From a virus, in IMG/VR virus record IMGVR_UViG_3300021168_000052, positions 1 through 42,479 of that record: a stretch of DNA of 42,479 bases; one strand, 5' to 3'. Each line of letters opens with the position of its first letter. The stretch's first letter is position 1. Made by a program: the position numbers and the translations under genes. The notes beneath the pieces were generated by a model that had not been told where the DNA came from, made no database searches, and saw only the letters and a list, made by a program, of their open reading frames with translations. Below are positions 20,821 to 30,314 of this stretch, one piece after another.

Positions 20821-22760
20821 AAATTCACCTTCCAAGTGTAATTTTCACCTAATTCAGGTAACCCAAAAGCTTCTTCAACTGCCTTCTTGACTCCCCAGCA
20901 GGGGAATTCCGTATTCTCGTAGTCATGGCCCGAGATAAAGCCGCCTGCTTTGATCTTAGGCCGCCACGCTTCAATGTCTGCCTTGCACCCTTGGTAAGAA
21001 TGATCTGCATCGATAAAAACGAAGTCCAGGCTCTTATCTGGGATCTCTTTGGCTGCATCTTGAGAATCCTTGCGCAAAATCTTAGCCCGCGGGCCTGCAA
21101 AATAGATCATCTGATGGGTGATCCGGTAATAGCGCTCTTGCTGCTCTTGGGTGAGGCTCGCATGAAAATCACCGGATTCAACGTACTGCGGCTTATGATC
21201 CGCACTCCAGGAATCGACTAGGTATAAAGTCAAATCCTGACGGCTTAGGAGGCGCCTGGACAGCTCCCCGGCGAATACCCCTATCTCAGCCCCCACGGGG
21301 TCACTTTTGCCCTCAAGCCACGTGAGAAGCGCTTTAGCGCGTAGATCCGCGGCACTCGAGGCAGGCTCAAAGTGATTGGCGAGTGTCGGAATCAATCCCT
21401 TGCCATAGACCGTAATCTCACAGCCTAGCTGGGCAAGTTGGCTAACCAGCGGGATGAACTGCTGGCTCTGCTGGATCATCCAGGGGGCGCATTTGAAAGT
21501 CTCGCCATGGGCCTGCACATCAAGTACAAGTTCGCCGTCGTTCAAGGCTTGGTGGTAGGCGTGATGTTCGCCGTCCTGATAGCAGGAATCGAAGCCAAAA
21601 AGAAAGAACTGCCGATGTCCTAGGATATAAGCCAAGGACAGGGCATTAAGCCCGATGGTCGAACCCCCCGATACCATCGTCATGCCCTTATCGTTATCGC
21701 CAATGGCATCAATGACCGTCTCGCTGTGCGGATGCCAGCAAATGAGCCGACCTTCCGCTGCATCCAATACCTCCGGGTGACACTGCGAGGCGTAATAGCA
21801 GATCGTATCGACTTTGGGCACAAAGCTTAAATTGCCAAGCCGTGCATCGTGCATCACATGCGCATCGGGAGTCACCCCGCGTTCGCGCAGGTAATCAAAC
21901 GTGTTGTTCGTGGCAAAGACCACGGCCCCGGATAGCTGCCAGCCGCGGATACGCCAGATATCATGCTCTAAGCTTGGGCCACCACCCACGATGATCGCAG
22001 GGTATGGCGTGCCATCCCGCATTTCGATCCATCGAGGCTTACTTAAGGCATATTTGATGTTCTTGCGCAGTTCTTGCTCCTTCACATTCATCGCAAAGAA
22101 CATCGTTTCATTGGAGACTTTCCAGACATCCTTCACCCAGTTAAAACATTGGTGAGGCGAGGGAAAGCCATGAAAGAACACCACAGAGGTGCCTTTCGGT
22201 ACAAATTCGGTGCAATCGACCTTGTAGGAGCGAAATGCACCAGGATATAGCTTCTGCCAAAGATCAGCCTGAGGATAGAATTGCTCTATCCAGATTTGAT
22301 CACCGCCTTCAATATCAGGGAATCCCGCGTTCTCAAACCCTACCCACAGATCCGTCATTGTGCCTGCTTCCCACGCCATCACCGAGGACTGTAAGCCATC
22401 GGGTCGATAGACATCCCGCAGGATTGCAAAGGGACCGGCATAAGCCGCAATATCATCCAAGGGACCGGTTATTACCGTGTCTAAATCGAAATAGAGTACG
22501 CGCTCACCTTGTCTGAAAGCGTGTTCGCTGAATAAGTACAGCTTATTCCACCAACCTTCTAACCCTTCAGGCAGAAGCTTGGTCTGAACGCCGGCCATAT
22601 GGTCAAAATCCGCGGGGTTATCCGTGAACACCGTAAAGCGTCCACGAAGCCCCGCGGCCAAATTGCGTCTGACCATCGAATACAAAATCTCCACTGCTTC
22701 CACCGCTCTACCGTCCATATAGGTGTCGGCATTGACGCAAACGCAGCAGATATTGAGCAT
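20817..22760 (-). CDS. Three-domain glycosyltransferase-DUF115-methyltransferase fusion, 647 aa
   Basis: Residues 1-215 form a GT-A type glycosyltransferase with the metal-binding DxD in LYFDLDTVITG (Asp92, Asp94) and a late FFHGFPSPH. Residues ~250-460 match the DUF115 / MptE-like family (AIIVGGGPSLEHD at 255-267, VFATNNT, FFLFGFDSCY), often found with surface-glycan and flagellin glycosylation. Residues ~485-647 are a class I SAM methyltransferase (GAEIGVFAGE, 490-499; DFVFIDADHSYQG, 579-591; GGFISGHDY). ATG at 22760 overlaps the decoration-gene stop. Location among head genes suggests sugar decoration of the virion, or of a host glycan receptor. The acceptor is not known. Confidence 0.8.
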   Translation of the reverse strand: MLNICCVCVNADTYMDGRAVEAVEILYSMVRRNLAAGLRGRFTVFTDNPADFDHMAGVQTKLLPEGLEGWWNKLYLFSEHAFRQGERVLYFDLDTVITGPLDDIAAYAGPFAILRDVYRPDGLQSSVMAWEAGTMTDLWVGFENAGFPDIEGGDQIWIEQFYPQADLWQKLYPGAFRSYKVDCTEFVPKGTSVVFFHGFPSPHQCFNWVKDVWKVSNETMFFAMNVKEQELRKNIKYALSKPRWIEMRDGTPYPAIIVGGGPSLEHDIWRIRGWQLSGAVVFATNNTFDYLRERGVTPDAHVMHDARLGNLSFVPKVDTICYYASQCHPEVLDAAEGRLICWHPHSETVIDAIGDNDKGMTMVSGGSTIGLNALSLAYILGHRQFFLFGFDSCYQDGEHHAYHQALNDGELVLDVQAHGETFKCAPWMIQQSQQFIPLVSQLAQLGCEITVYGKGLIPTLANHFEPASSAADLRAKALLTWLEGKSDPVGAEIGVFAGELSRRLLSRQDLTLYLVDSWSADHKPQYVESGDFHASLTQEQQERYYRITHQMIYFAGPRAKILRKDSQDAAKEIPDKSLDFVFIDADHSYQGCKADIEAWRPKIKAGGFISGHDYENTEFPCWGVKKAVEEAFGLPELGENYTWKVNL

Positions 22761-23413
22761 CAAATAGCCGTGATCTTATTGGGCCGATCGTACCAGACCA
22801 ATGCGCAACTGATGGTTGCACTATTGGATGAGGCAAAGCGGGCACCAATGAGTTCCGTTCCAACCGCAGATGTGACCATGACCCGCCCAGCAGTCGCCGA
22901 TACGAATACACGGCCATTCAGGGTGTGAATAACGGCAGTCTTTAAGGTCTGCGCGATACCCACCAATTGGAACCAGGCGTATTGGATCGAAGTGGCATTG
23001 CTCGTGATACCACCGGTTGCACCCGTGGTATTCGATACACACACCGCCCCGGGTTCACCACCCTTAGCGGTTGTCGGCATCACCGCCACCGTATAGTTAG
23101 CGAGTGACCCTGTAAACCAGGTCACCAGCGTCCCTAAGGGCACTGCAGTCGATAACGGCACAGCAAGGTAGATGAACTCGCCATAGCCCAAGGTAGGCTC
23201 CCAGCCGGCCACAATCTGCCCCAACACGGGCTGAAAGATAGGCCGCGGCGCAATGGAGGTTGTAATGGTATTGATGCCAGAGCCTGGACCAACTCCAGGT
23301 GCATCGAGGGATACCACGCACAGATCCAGATCGCCAATGAGCGGGGTGAAAGTACTCCAGTTGTACGTAACCGCAGCATTGACTTGCGGGCTTGCAAAAG
23401 TAAGTTTAGCCAT
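22760..23413 (-). CDS. Head decoration protein-like, 217 aa
   Basis: A beta-rich, Ala/Thr/Gly-rich protein directly downstream of the coat gene, the usual place for decoration or head-fibre proteins. Segments such as NGRVFVSATAGRVMVTSAVGTELIGARFASS resemble the small beta domains of such proteins. AAAGGAG precedes the ATG. No catalytic motif. Confidence 0.6.
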   Translation of the reverse strand: MAKLTFASPQVNAAVTYNWSTFTPLIGDLDLCVVSLDAPGVGPGSGINTITTSIAPRPIFQPVLGQIVAGWEPTLGYGEFIYLAVPLSTAVPLGTLVTWFTGSLANYTVAVMPTTAKGGEPGAVCVSNTTGATGGITSNATSIQYAWFQLVGIAQTLKTAVIHTLNGRVFVSATAGRVMVTSAVGTELIGARFASSNSATISCALVWYDRPNKITAI

Positions 23414-23430
23414 TGTCTTTGCTCCTTTGG

Positions 23431-24414
23431 TTACGCGCTTAGAACGCCCTGCAAGAACCGATTGCTCAAGGTCAAATTACCGGCGAAACCGATCAATTTA
23501 ACCATCGCATCTTGGTTCACTGCAAATCGTTCATCACCCAGCGGAGCAAAGTTGCGGTCCGCATGGGGCCTGAAGAAAATGTACTTGGTATTCAAGAAGT
23601 ACATCGTGCTCACCGGCGCACCACCACCGAATCCACCGTCCAAGACCACATCGGCGTTCATATATTTCAGTGACTGAAAGCCAACTTCTGCCATCTCGTC
23701 ACTCGTGATACGCTGAATCGCCTGCAAGGACTCCAAGTAGAACCGATAGTAGTTATTATCCGCCACGATCAAATCGGGTGCATCAGCGCCCCTAACGAGC
23801 TGCAAGTACACACGATTCATGTAGGACTGGATATTCGCCGTGCTCGTAGCAGCACCACCATTGGTGACACCCGAGAAGGCGACATTTCGCCAGAAGCTCC
23901 AAATGCTCGAATCGATACCGCCAATCACACCGCTGTTGTTGGTCGTCCCAATCAAAAGCTGGATACCGCCAATCTGCCGGCCGCCATCAGCCGTGCCATT
24001 GGAATAGGTATCAAGCGCGATATTATTGGTTAAGGTCTGCTCAGCGTTCTCGATGCGACCTTCGAGCAAGTCGATGATCGCGTTCTCGCCTGAGTTTTGC
24101 AGCATTTCAAGGCCGGAGATCGATACTGCTACCGCTGCCTGCGCATAGTTGTATTCAGCCCCGGTGAAGACATCGGAAGGCGAGATATTCAAGGCTTCGT
24201 AGCCCGAGTACCGCTTGAAAGTGCCGTTTTCTTGATAGTTGAGTTCCTGAACGATCGTTCGGCCCCCGGAGACAGGTTTTACCTTCCCCTTGGCGCGTAA
24301 TCGATAGAGCAGGGCATTGTTTTTTGTGACGTTATCTGCAAGTTTTCCTGTTCGGTTTCGCAGAGTCGTCGTCACGATTTCCGTCAAGGCTGTTGACGGA
24401 TTAATCAGTGCCAT
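23431..24414 (-). CDS. Major capsid protein, 327 aa
   Basis: Order (portal, scaffold, this gene, decoration) and composition identify the coat. The start MALINPSTALTEIVTTTLRNRTGKLADNVTKNNALLYRLRAKGKVKPVSGG and the segments FKRYSGYEALN, AQAAVAVSISGLEML and FFRPHADRNFAPLGDERFAVNQDAMV fit a compact HK97-fold coat family of podoviruses. No protease gene precedes it, so maturation may not involve cleavage; a separate scaffold is present. Family placement is from memory. Confidence 0.8.
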   Translation of the reverse strand: MALINPSTALTEIVTTTLRNRTGKLADNVTKNNALLYRLRAKGKVKPVSGGRTIVQELNYQENGTFKRYSGYEALNISPSDVFTGAEYNYAQAAVAVSISGLEMLQNSGENAIIDLLEGRIENAEQTLTNNIALDTYSNGTADGGRQIGGIQLLIGTTNNSGVIGGIDSSIWSFWRNVAFSGVTNGGAATSTANIQSYMNRVYLQLVRGADAPDLIVADNNYYRFYLESLQAIQRITSDEMAEVGFQSLKYMNADVVLDGGFGGGAPVSTMYFLNTKYIFFRPHADRNFAPLGDERFAVNQDAMVKLIGFAGNLTLSNRFLQGVLSA

Positions 24415-24428
24415 ACAAGACTCCTAGT

Positions 24429-25484
24429 TTAGATACGTCCTCGAACCTCCGCAAAGGCTGATTCAAGGTCCTCGCGTACTGAAGAATTGGGGTTGACGGT
24501 GGGGGCGGCTGATCCGCCTGGGCCTCCGCGAACACTCTTTCCTTTGATACGCGCCCGTTGTGCTTTGGCCTCGGCCTCTTGTTTCGCTTTCGCTTCTGCC
24601 TGTTGATCAGAGAGTTGCTGTGCGCGAATGTCAGGGCGTGCCCAGATGGCGGCTTCATACGCTTGCTCGAGGGTACCCGCATAACCACTTCCTATGAGCT
24701 GTCCCATATCGGCCTGGACAGCGTGGAAGTATTTATGCTGTGGATCTTTCCCAAACGCATCGATAGCGGCCATCACTTGTTGCTCCTGCTCTTGGCGTTG
24801 GAGCTGTGTTTGCTGCAAGGTTTGGTTGCGAAGTTGGGCTACCTCTTGTTGGAGTGCAGCTACTTGCGGATTAACCTCTTGCGGCGAACCTAATAGATTT
24901 AAATCGATTCCATACTGGCGGATCACTTGTGCTATGGCATTGGCCTTAGTGACAGGATCCGCAGTCTGGAGGATATAAGCGGTGTTGAGCACTGAGGCTA
25001 TGGCTGCAGGAACTGTGGTTCCAGCAGCCCTGATTGATGCCTCATAAGGCGCTGTGATTTTCTGGATTTCCTTGGCGAAGGAACGCTCTTCATCGACCTT
25101 GCTGAAGCCCTTGGCCATATCGGCCTCGCGCTTCGCGATTTCGGCCCTAATCTCAGGGTCAATCGCTGCCCACTTGGCCTTCGCAGCATTGCTCCAGCTA
25201 TTGGGTGCCGGAATAAAGGAAGGAGCGGCGGAAGCTTCCGGAGTGGGGATGATTTCCGGTTTAGGTTCAGGTGGCCGCTCCTTCGCAGCCTCTACAATGG
25301 GTTCCTCTTTGGCTTCCTTCGGCGCGAACTTGCCGTGTTCATCCCGTACCGGGTCGGGTTTCTCGACTTTAACCGGCTCGGGCTTTACTTCCGGCTCCTG
25401 GCGGCTCTCTACCTCATCGCGGGCAGCGAGCAGTTCATCACGCAAAGAGCGTTCCGGGATCACTTCAGATTCTGCCGCAGCCAT
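24429..25484 (-). CDS. Scaffolding protein, 351 aa
   Basis: Typical scaffold composition: Glu/Lys/Pro-rich N-terminus (PEVKPEPVKVEKPDPVRDEHGKFAPKEA), helical centre, and a long Gln/Glu coiled coil (ALQQEVAQLRNQTLQQTQLQRQEQEQQ). It ends in a basic tail (QRARIKGKSVRGG) before an acidic tip. Located between portal and coat. It is expected to guide procapsid assembly and leave the head. Its start overlaps the upstream stop. Confidence 0.8.
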   Translation of the reverse strand: MAAAESEVIPERSLRDELLAARDEVESRQEPEVKPEPVKVEKPDPVRDEHGKFAPKEAKEEPIVEAAKERPPEPKPEIIPTPEASAAPSFIPAPNSWSNAAKAKWAAIDPEIRAEIAKREADMAKGFSKVDEERSFAKEIQKITAPYEASIRAAGTTVPAAIASVLNTAYILQTADPVTKANAIAQVIRQYGIDLNLLGSPQEVNPQVAALQQEVAQLRNQTLQQTQLQRQEQEQQVMAAIDAFGKDPQHKYFHAVQADMGQLIGSGYAGTLEQAYEAAIWARPDIRAQQLSDQQAEAKAKQEAEAKAQRARIKGKSVRGGPGGSAAPTVNPNSSVREDLESAFAEVRGRI

Positions 25485-25822
25485 TAGCGCTTCCCCTGTA
25501 AGACAGTTTTCAATTCTCGAGCCACTTCACCCTTCTTAGGCCTAAAGTCATTGCGTATCGGCTTAATCGGCTCATTGCCGACCTCCACAAAGCGGTTGCG
25601 CTTCAAGAACTCGCGATGATCTTTGCGCGAGGTTATCCATTCCCCAGCCCTATCACCGGCTACCGCCCTGTAGGGGGCGATATCGGGCGTGACCATGGCT
25701 GCGGATATTACCTGCACCATCTTAGCCCCACAGCCACAGGGGTGAGTTATAGCGTGATCACGCACCAAGCCCACAATGCTTTTAACCTCGCCACAAGTCG
25801 GACATTCATAGTCGTAGATCAT
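25484..25822 (-). CDS. FmdB-type zinc-ribbon protein, 112 aa
   Basis: MIYDYECPTCGEVKSI... HPCGCGAKMVQV has the FmdB zinc-ribbon pattern (C7-C10 and C29-C31). A basic C-terminal region follows. Such proteins are often encoded between portal and scaffold in phages with this head layout; the role is unknown. It overlaps the portal stop by one base (TAATG). Confidence 0.75.
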   Translation of the reverse strand: MIYDYECPTCGEVKSIVGLVRDHAITHPCGCGAKMVQVISAAMVTPDIAPYRAVAGDRAGEWITSRKDHREFLKRNRFVEVGNEPIKPIRNDFRPKKGEVARELKTVLQGKR

Positions 25823-28455
25823 TAGTGAATACCTACTATCTGGCCCTTCTCATCGCGTACCACTTTGCGGGGCTTGCGAGCCTCTTTTAAGGCTTCGGTC
25901 AGCTTAGCGATCGCCTGAACAGTTGGTTCATGCTCTTTAGCCTTTGCCTCGCCTTCCGCATCCGCTTTGACCTTAGGTTTAAGCTTCGCCACCTTTTCAG
26001 CATTCTCGCCCCTCACCCCTTCGATCTCTTTGGCTTGCTTGCCCTTAACTCCCTCTATTTCCTTGGCCTTATCGGCTTTCAAGGACTCAACCCCGACCTG
26101 AGTCTGACGTTCATGCTCAGCCATGCGGCCTTCGTGTTCCTGGGTCATGGAGGTGATCTTTTGCTCATGAGCCTGCTTGGAGCCCTCGAGCTGCATCTCG
26201 TGCTGATGCTCCATCTGGGCGATTTGGATCTTGGTAGCATTGTCCTTATCGGCTATTTCCTTCTTAGCTGCGGTTTCGAATTGGGCCTTTTCGGCCTCGA
26301 ACCGTTGCTTGACTTCGGCAACCTCTTTATCACGCTGTGTTTCGAGCTGTGTCTTATGCGCTGCGACCTGGATATCAGCCTGGGCACGGGCCTGATCGGA
26401 CTTGGCATCGGCTGCCGCTTTGGCCTGCGCGATCTGAATATCAGCCTTGGCCTTGATCTGCGCAACCTGGGCATCGGACTGAGCTTGTGCCTGCTGCTTC
26501 ATCACCTCAGGATTCGGCGGTGGCGGAGTATTCGCTAACTTATCGATCGCATCCTCAAAGACGCGTTCTAAGCTTCGGGCCACCTTAAAGCCGCGGATAC
26601 CGAATAGGATCAGTTCACCGGCTGCCGGAATCATGCTCTGCGGTACGCTCGAGGCTTCCCCTATCAGTTGCGACACCGCAGTGATGAAGGCCATTCGTGC
26701 CTCCCGCTCGTTATCCTCATCAAGCCTGATGGTCGAGTCCGTCTCCACATCGATGCGAAACTCGCGCAGTACCGGGTTTTCAAGTAAGGCCGCGACCTCT
26801 TCCCAAGTCGGCTCTTTGAGCAGGCTTAACTTGTCGGCTCCGGGCATTTGAACGCCTGGCGCTGGGGCAGATGCGCCTCCAAGACCTGGCGGCGGTTGGG
26901 CGCCTCCACCGGGGGCAGCTTGGCCCGGTTGTCCTGGCACGGGTGGTCCGGGAGCAGCCTGAGGTGGTCCACCACCAGGTGCGCCTTGCATAGGGGGCAT
27001 TGGATGCTGTGCGGCACTAATGATTGCATTTAATTGGGCTTTCTCGGCTTGAGTTAGGAGCTTGACGCCTGAAATCTTCTTGATCGTCTCGATATCATAG
27101 TCGGCGATGATCTCTGACATGATCCGAATGGTATCGCGGCAGAAGCGCTGTACCTCACGCTGGGCATCGGATAGCCGCAATACCGCAAACTGGCCCTTGA
27201 TCTGCTGTGCGGTGGCCGTCTCATTAGGCTCACTAAGTCCACGGATGATGTCCGACATGCCGGTAATCTGATATACATCGTCAATCATCATCTGGCGCTG
27301 CTCGCGCAAGAAGCCCAAAGCCTCGGCAATCTCTTTTAAGGGCAGTAGTTCCATGACGCCGGCTAGGCCGCCCTTCTCTTTTAAGGCTATCCAGCCGTCC
27401 ACTGGCACTAAAGCGTTCTCCGTGCCCTCAGACAAGAGGCGATCTAGACCCTCGGCAGAGCTGTCCCTGACACCGGCCACCTTAAGGGCTTTACCGATGG
27501 CTGTGATACGGCTCGATAGTTCATCTATCTCATTCGCTTGGTCCTGATAGAACGTGAAGTTGGGTGTCGGGACCAGTTCTTCAGATGTTAGGTTCGCAAA
27601 CATCGGCGGCGGGCAGGGGAAGAAGCCCTCAAGCTTCAAGGGGTCATCTTGTTCATCCAGCAACTTAGGATGGTTCTTACAGACCCACAGCGCTTTACGG
27701 TCCTGTTTGTCCCAAATCTCGTAAATGATCGCTTTCTTCTGTTCGCGATTGTCCTGCTTAACCTGTGCGTCTTTCAAGGTCTTCGGCTGCCAGTCCAATG
27801 GAACGTCCGTAAACTCCTTCCCGAACCGCTCTAAACCCTCCTCACGGGTCAAATAGATGATGCGCCAGACTGCCCGGACTTCCTCCCAGGTTCTCGCCCA
27901 GGTGTGGCCGAAGTCCTCCCAGTACACGTAATCCACCATCGTCTCTTCGTACTTCAGGCGCTCTGAAGCTGCATCCTCGGCCTCGTTGGTGACCTCTTCA
28001 CCCTCAACAGTCTCTTCAGGCTTGTTCTCATCGGCTGGGTTTAGCTGCTTATGGAAGTGCGGCACATAGCGCACCCAAACCGTACCGCGGCCTGGCAACT
28101 CGTAATCAAGCACCGCCTGACGGATGACTGAGCCAAAGGGGTTGGTGCACTGAATCGTATAGTCCAAACACCGCTCGAGCACTTCGGCTACCTGACGGCC
28201 TACCGGGTCTTTATCCTTGAACCGCCGCTCAACCTCAGGCTTTGGATCCCGTGCGTATAGCGCCGGCACACGGGTCTGCACATTGGACCAGAGGATATTA
28301 AGCCGTGTGACCGCATCCTCACGGGGCGTGCGTACATCCTTGTAGCGCTTCATGATCTTGCGTCCGCGCTTCAGCCACTTATCGGCCGTGCGCTCCCAGA
28401 GCTGGATTTCATTCTTCCAAAAAGCGACGACTGGCGTAGCGGGTTCAAGGCTCAT
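25822..28455 (-). CDS. Portal protein, P22-like, 877 aa
   Basis: The N-terminal two thirds (FWKNEIQLWERTADKWLKRGRKIMKRYKDVR... RLNILWSNVQTRVPALYARDPKPEV... LDYELPGRGTVWVRYVP) are typical of large podovirus portals. The middle contains a Pro/Gly/Ala-rich linker (PMPPMQGAPGGGPPQAAPGPP). The C-terminal ~230 residues are a Lys/Glu/Gln/Ala coiled coil (QAQAQSDAQVAQIKAKADIQIAQAK...), which would extend into the head as a long barrel. It forms the DNA entry ring with the terminase. Long for a portal, mainly because of the coiled coil. Confidence 0.85.
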   Translation of the reverse strand: MSLEPATPVVAFWKNEIQLWERTADKWLKRGRKIMKRYKDVRTPREDAVTRLNILWSNVQTRVPALYARDPKPEVERRFKDKDPVGRQVAEVLERCLDYTIQCTNPFGSVIRQAVLDYELPGRGTVWVRYVPHFHKQLNPADENKPEETVEGEEVTNEAEDAASERLKYEETMVDYVYWEDFGHTWARTWEEVRAVWRIIYLTREEGLERFGKEFTDVPLDWQPKTLKDAQVKQDNREQKKAIIYEIWDKQDRKALWVCKNHPKLLDEQDDPLKLEGFFPCPPPMFANLTSEELVPTPNFTFYQDQANEIDELSSRITAIGKALKVAGVRDSSAEGLDRLLSEGTENALVPVDGWIALKEKGGLAGVMELLPLKEIAEALGFLREQRQMMIDDVYQITGMSDIIRGLSEPNETATAQQIKGQFAVLRLSDAQREVQRFCRDTIRIMSEIIADYDIETIKKISGVKLLTQAEKAQLNAIISAAQHPMPPMQGAPGGGPPQAAPGPPVPGQPGQAAPGGGAQPPPGLGGASAPAPGVQMPGADKLSLLKEPTWEEVAALLENPVLREFRIDVETDSTIRLDEDNEREARMAFITAVSQLIGEASSVPQSMIPAAGELILFGIRGFKVARSLERVFEDAIDKLANTPPPPNPEVMKQQAQAQSDAQVAQIKAKADIQIAQAKAAADAKSDQARAQADIQVAAHKTQLETQRDKEVAEVKQRFEAEKAQFETAAKKEIADKDNATKIQIAQMEHQHEMQLEGSKQAHEQKITSMTQEHEGRMAEHERQTQVGVESLKADKAKEIEGVKGKQAKEIEGVRGENAEKVAKLKPKVKADAEGEAKAKEHEPTVQAIAKLTEALKEARKPRKVVRDEKGQIVGIH

Positions 28456-28485
28456 CGGTTCTACTACGGCCGTGGGGGTGGATCA

Positions 28486-29973
28486 CTAGTGATGCTGCCG
28501 TTTAATTTCCCGTTTCAATTGATCGATCTCCTGCTGTTGCTCCTGGATCGCCTTGACCAAGAGCGCCACCATTTGTTCATACCGCACACCGCTTGGGGTG
28601 CCCTCGTCGGGACCGCTCTGATACACGGATGCAAGCCGAGGGTCGACCTTTATCACATCCTGCGCGATGAGTCCGACTTGGCGGCCGATGTGCGTTGGAT
28701 CTGATTTAAGCTCGTAGCTCACGGGCTTTAGTTTCATGACTTCGTTCAGCCCCACATCTAATGGGTCGACGTTCTTTTTCAAGCGACCATCGGAGGCGAG
28801 ACAGGTGGTTGTAGTGTCGACAGTGAGATTATTGGCGCCTGTAGTCCAGCACACAGTACCAGTGGTTGACGCGCTTGATGAACCAAGACCTGTTAATCGG
28901 ATGGCTGCGTTAGATAATGTGACTGGCGAAGTTGATGTTACAAGCGTACTGCCACCTAAAGTTAATGTTGTAGCATTTATTGTCACGGCATTTGAACCGC
29001 CACCTATATTTACCGGAGATGTCGTTGTACCAGTTCCTATAAAAGTTGTAAAATTGCTGCTGTTGTTTATTGCAACTGTGGCGCCAGAAAGTCCCGCTCC
29101 GGCATTTGCGTTTAAAGGCCCTGTCTGAATTAGTACTTGGCCGTCATCTCCTACTAATAAGAGATTGCTGGTTGAACTTTTTACTGCCAGTGGGAATGTG
29201 CTGCCAGATGTATCTGGACCCTGAACATATAATTTATTTGACTGTGGACTTATTGTTCCAATTGTTATATTACCGAGAAAAACAGAAGATGCATTAGCAT
29301 CTCTTTCGGAAATAAATTCATAATTCGTAGGTAATGATCCCCCTCCGGCCATTGCCTCAAGATCAAGCGCTATGTATTGGGCAATTGATCCTGCTGTACT
29401 ATTGGCATTTGTGAGTTGATATTTCGTACCCACTAACTGTGATGTTACAGTGCCAGCAGATTCGTTTATTGGAATATTTAGCTGACCATTCCAAGCTCCT
29501 ATTGTGCCGAAATTAAGCATTTGAGTTTCATTATTTTCCACTTGAGCCGCTGTACTTCCGGCGAATGTGTAGAAAACGGAATGTGTTACGTTGATTTCTC
29601 CGGTGTGAGTACCGGAGCCATTCAAATAGACATATGAATTATCGTTTTGCCATATGTTCGTTGTTGCACTGGATGGAGTCAGTGTGGTTTGTTTTATCGT
29701 CCAATAATTAGGTGGAGTAACTAAAAAATCGTCGGTGGTTGTTACCGCCGACATGATCGGCGTTCCAGTTCCAGGAGCGGCCCCCCCAAGGGCAAAAAAG
29801 GCATTCGCTGACGGCGCCGCAGGTGAGCCTGAGGAATTGCCAAGGACGGTGCCCGAGGCAATTTGAGGTAAATTAGCGAGACTTGTGATGGTCGGATTGA
29901 CGCCTTTAAGGTCCGCTAAAACCGATGAGGATAGGCAACAAAGTCCCAGCAGTAAAACTAATAGGCGCTTCAT
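28486..29973 (-). CDS. Tail fibre with signal peptide and S74 chaperone domain, 495 aa
   Basis: The N-terminus MKRLLVLLLGLCCLSSSVLAD is a convincing Sec signal peptide, unusual for a cytoplasmically assembled fibre. The body is Asn/Ser/Thr/Gly-rich beta structure. The last ~100 residues begin SDGRLKKNVDPL (from 394) and include GLIAQDV and a C-terminal coiled coil (QEQQQEIDQLKREIKRQ). This is the Peptidase_S74 intramolecular chaperone that trimerises and self-cleaves at the Ser-Asp dyad. Encoded between portal and terminase, away from the main fibre cluster. It overlaps its upstream neighbour by four bases. Confidence 0.75.
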   Translation of the reverse strand: MKRLLVLLLGLCCLSSSVLADLKGVNPTITSLANLPQIASGTVLGNSSGSPAAPSANAFFALGGAAPGTGTPIMSAVTTTDDFLVTPPNYWTIKQTTLTPSSATTNIWQNDNSYVYLNGSGTHTGEINVTHSVFYTFAGSTAAQVENNETQMLNFGTIGAWNGQLNIPINESAGTVTSQLVGTKYQLTNANSTAGSIAQYIALDLEAMAGGGSLPTNYEFISERDANASSVFLGNITIGTISPQSNKLYVQGPDTSGSTFPLAVKSSTSNLLLVGDDGQVLIQTGPLNANAGAGLSGATVAINNSSNFTTFIGTGTTTSPVNIGGGSNAVTINATTLTLGGSTLVTSTSPVTLSNAAIRLTGLGSSSASTTGTVCWTTGANNLTVDTTTTCLASDGRLKKNVDPLDVGLNEVMKLKPVSYELKSDPTHIGRQVGLIAQDVIKVDPRLASVYQSGPDEGTPSGVRYEQMVALLVKAIQEQQQEIDQLKREIKRQHH

Positions 29974-30314
29974 ATTCCCTGCCCATTGATAAAATAGAGC
30001 ACCGCAGTGCTTGAGGCGGTGATAGCTGCCACATAATCCAGATCAGGACTAATAGTGATGATCTTATCCGTCCCTGGAGGCAACGGATAATTGCTCGTGG
30101 TTGCCGTCACTCCGGAACCGCCAAAGTTGATAAAGGCAGTCACGGTTCCTGTATTGATCACCTCCACCTGATCAAACCCTATGGGAACCTCATTGCCGCC
30201 AGCTGCAATCAGTTCAGCAAGAGCCGTATTCGGGAGTGCCACATTGCTCGAGACAACACCGGCAGTGAGGGTAGCTGAGGTTAAATTAGGTCCAAATGCA
30301 CCAATCCATGCCAT
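29970..30314 (-). CDS. Small beta-rich virion protein, 114 aa
   Basis: MAWIGAFGPNLTSATLTAGVVSSNVALPNTALAELIAAGG... is beta-rich and Thr/Gly/Asn-rich without Cys. FINFGGSGVTATTSNYPLPPGTDKIITI resembles small head or fibre adaptor domains found in multiple copies near phage tail genes. It directly follows the terminase stop. Function inferred from context only. Confidence 0.55.
   Translation of the reverse strand: MAWIGAFGPNLTSATLTAGVVSSNVALPNTALAELIAAGGNEVPIGFDQVEVINTGTVTAFINFGGSGVTATTSNYPLPPGTDKIITISPDLDYVAAITASSTAVLYFINGQGI

Noticed and set aside
25930-26538. Leu/Gly-rich plus-strand ORF of 202 codons
   Set aside because: It is antisense to the Gln/Lys/Glu coiled coil of the portal; its composition mirrors that gene and shows no independent features.
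28498-28519. Lipoprotein lipobox in the fibre leader
   Set aside because: The leader has Cys-Cys after Leu-Gly-Leu, but the -3 and -1 positions do not fit a lipobox; a normal signal-peptidase site (Val-Leu-Ala) is better.
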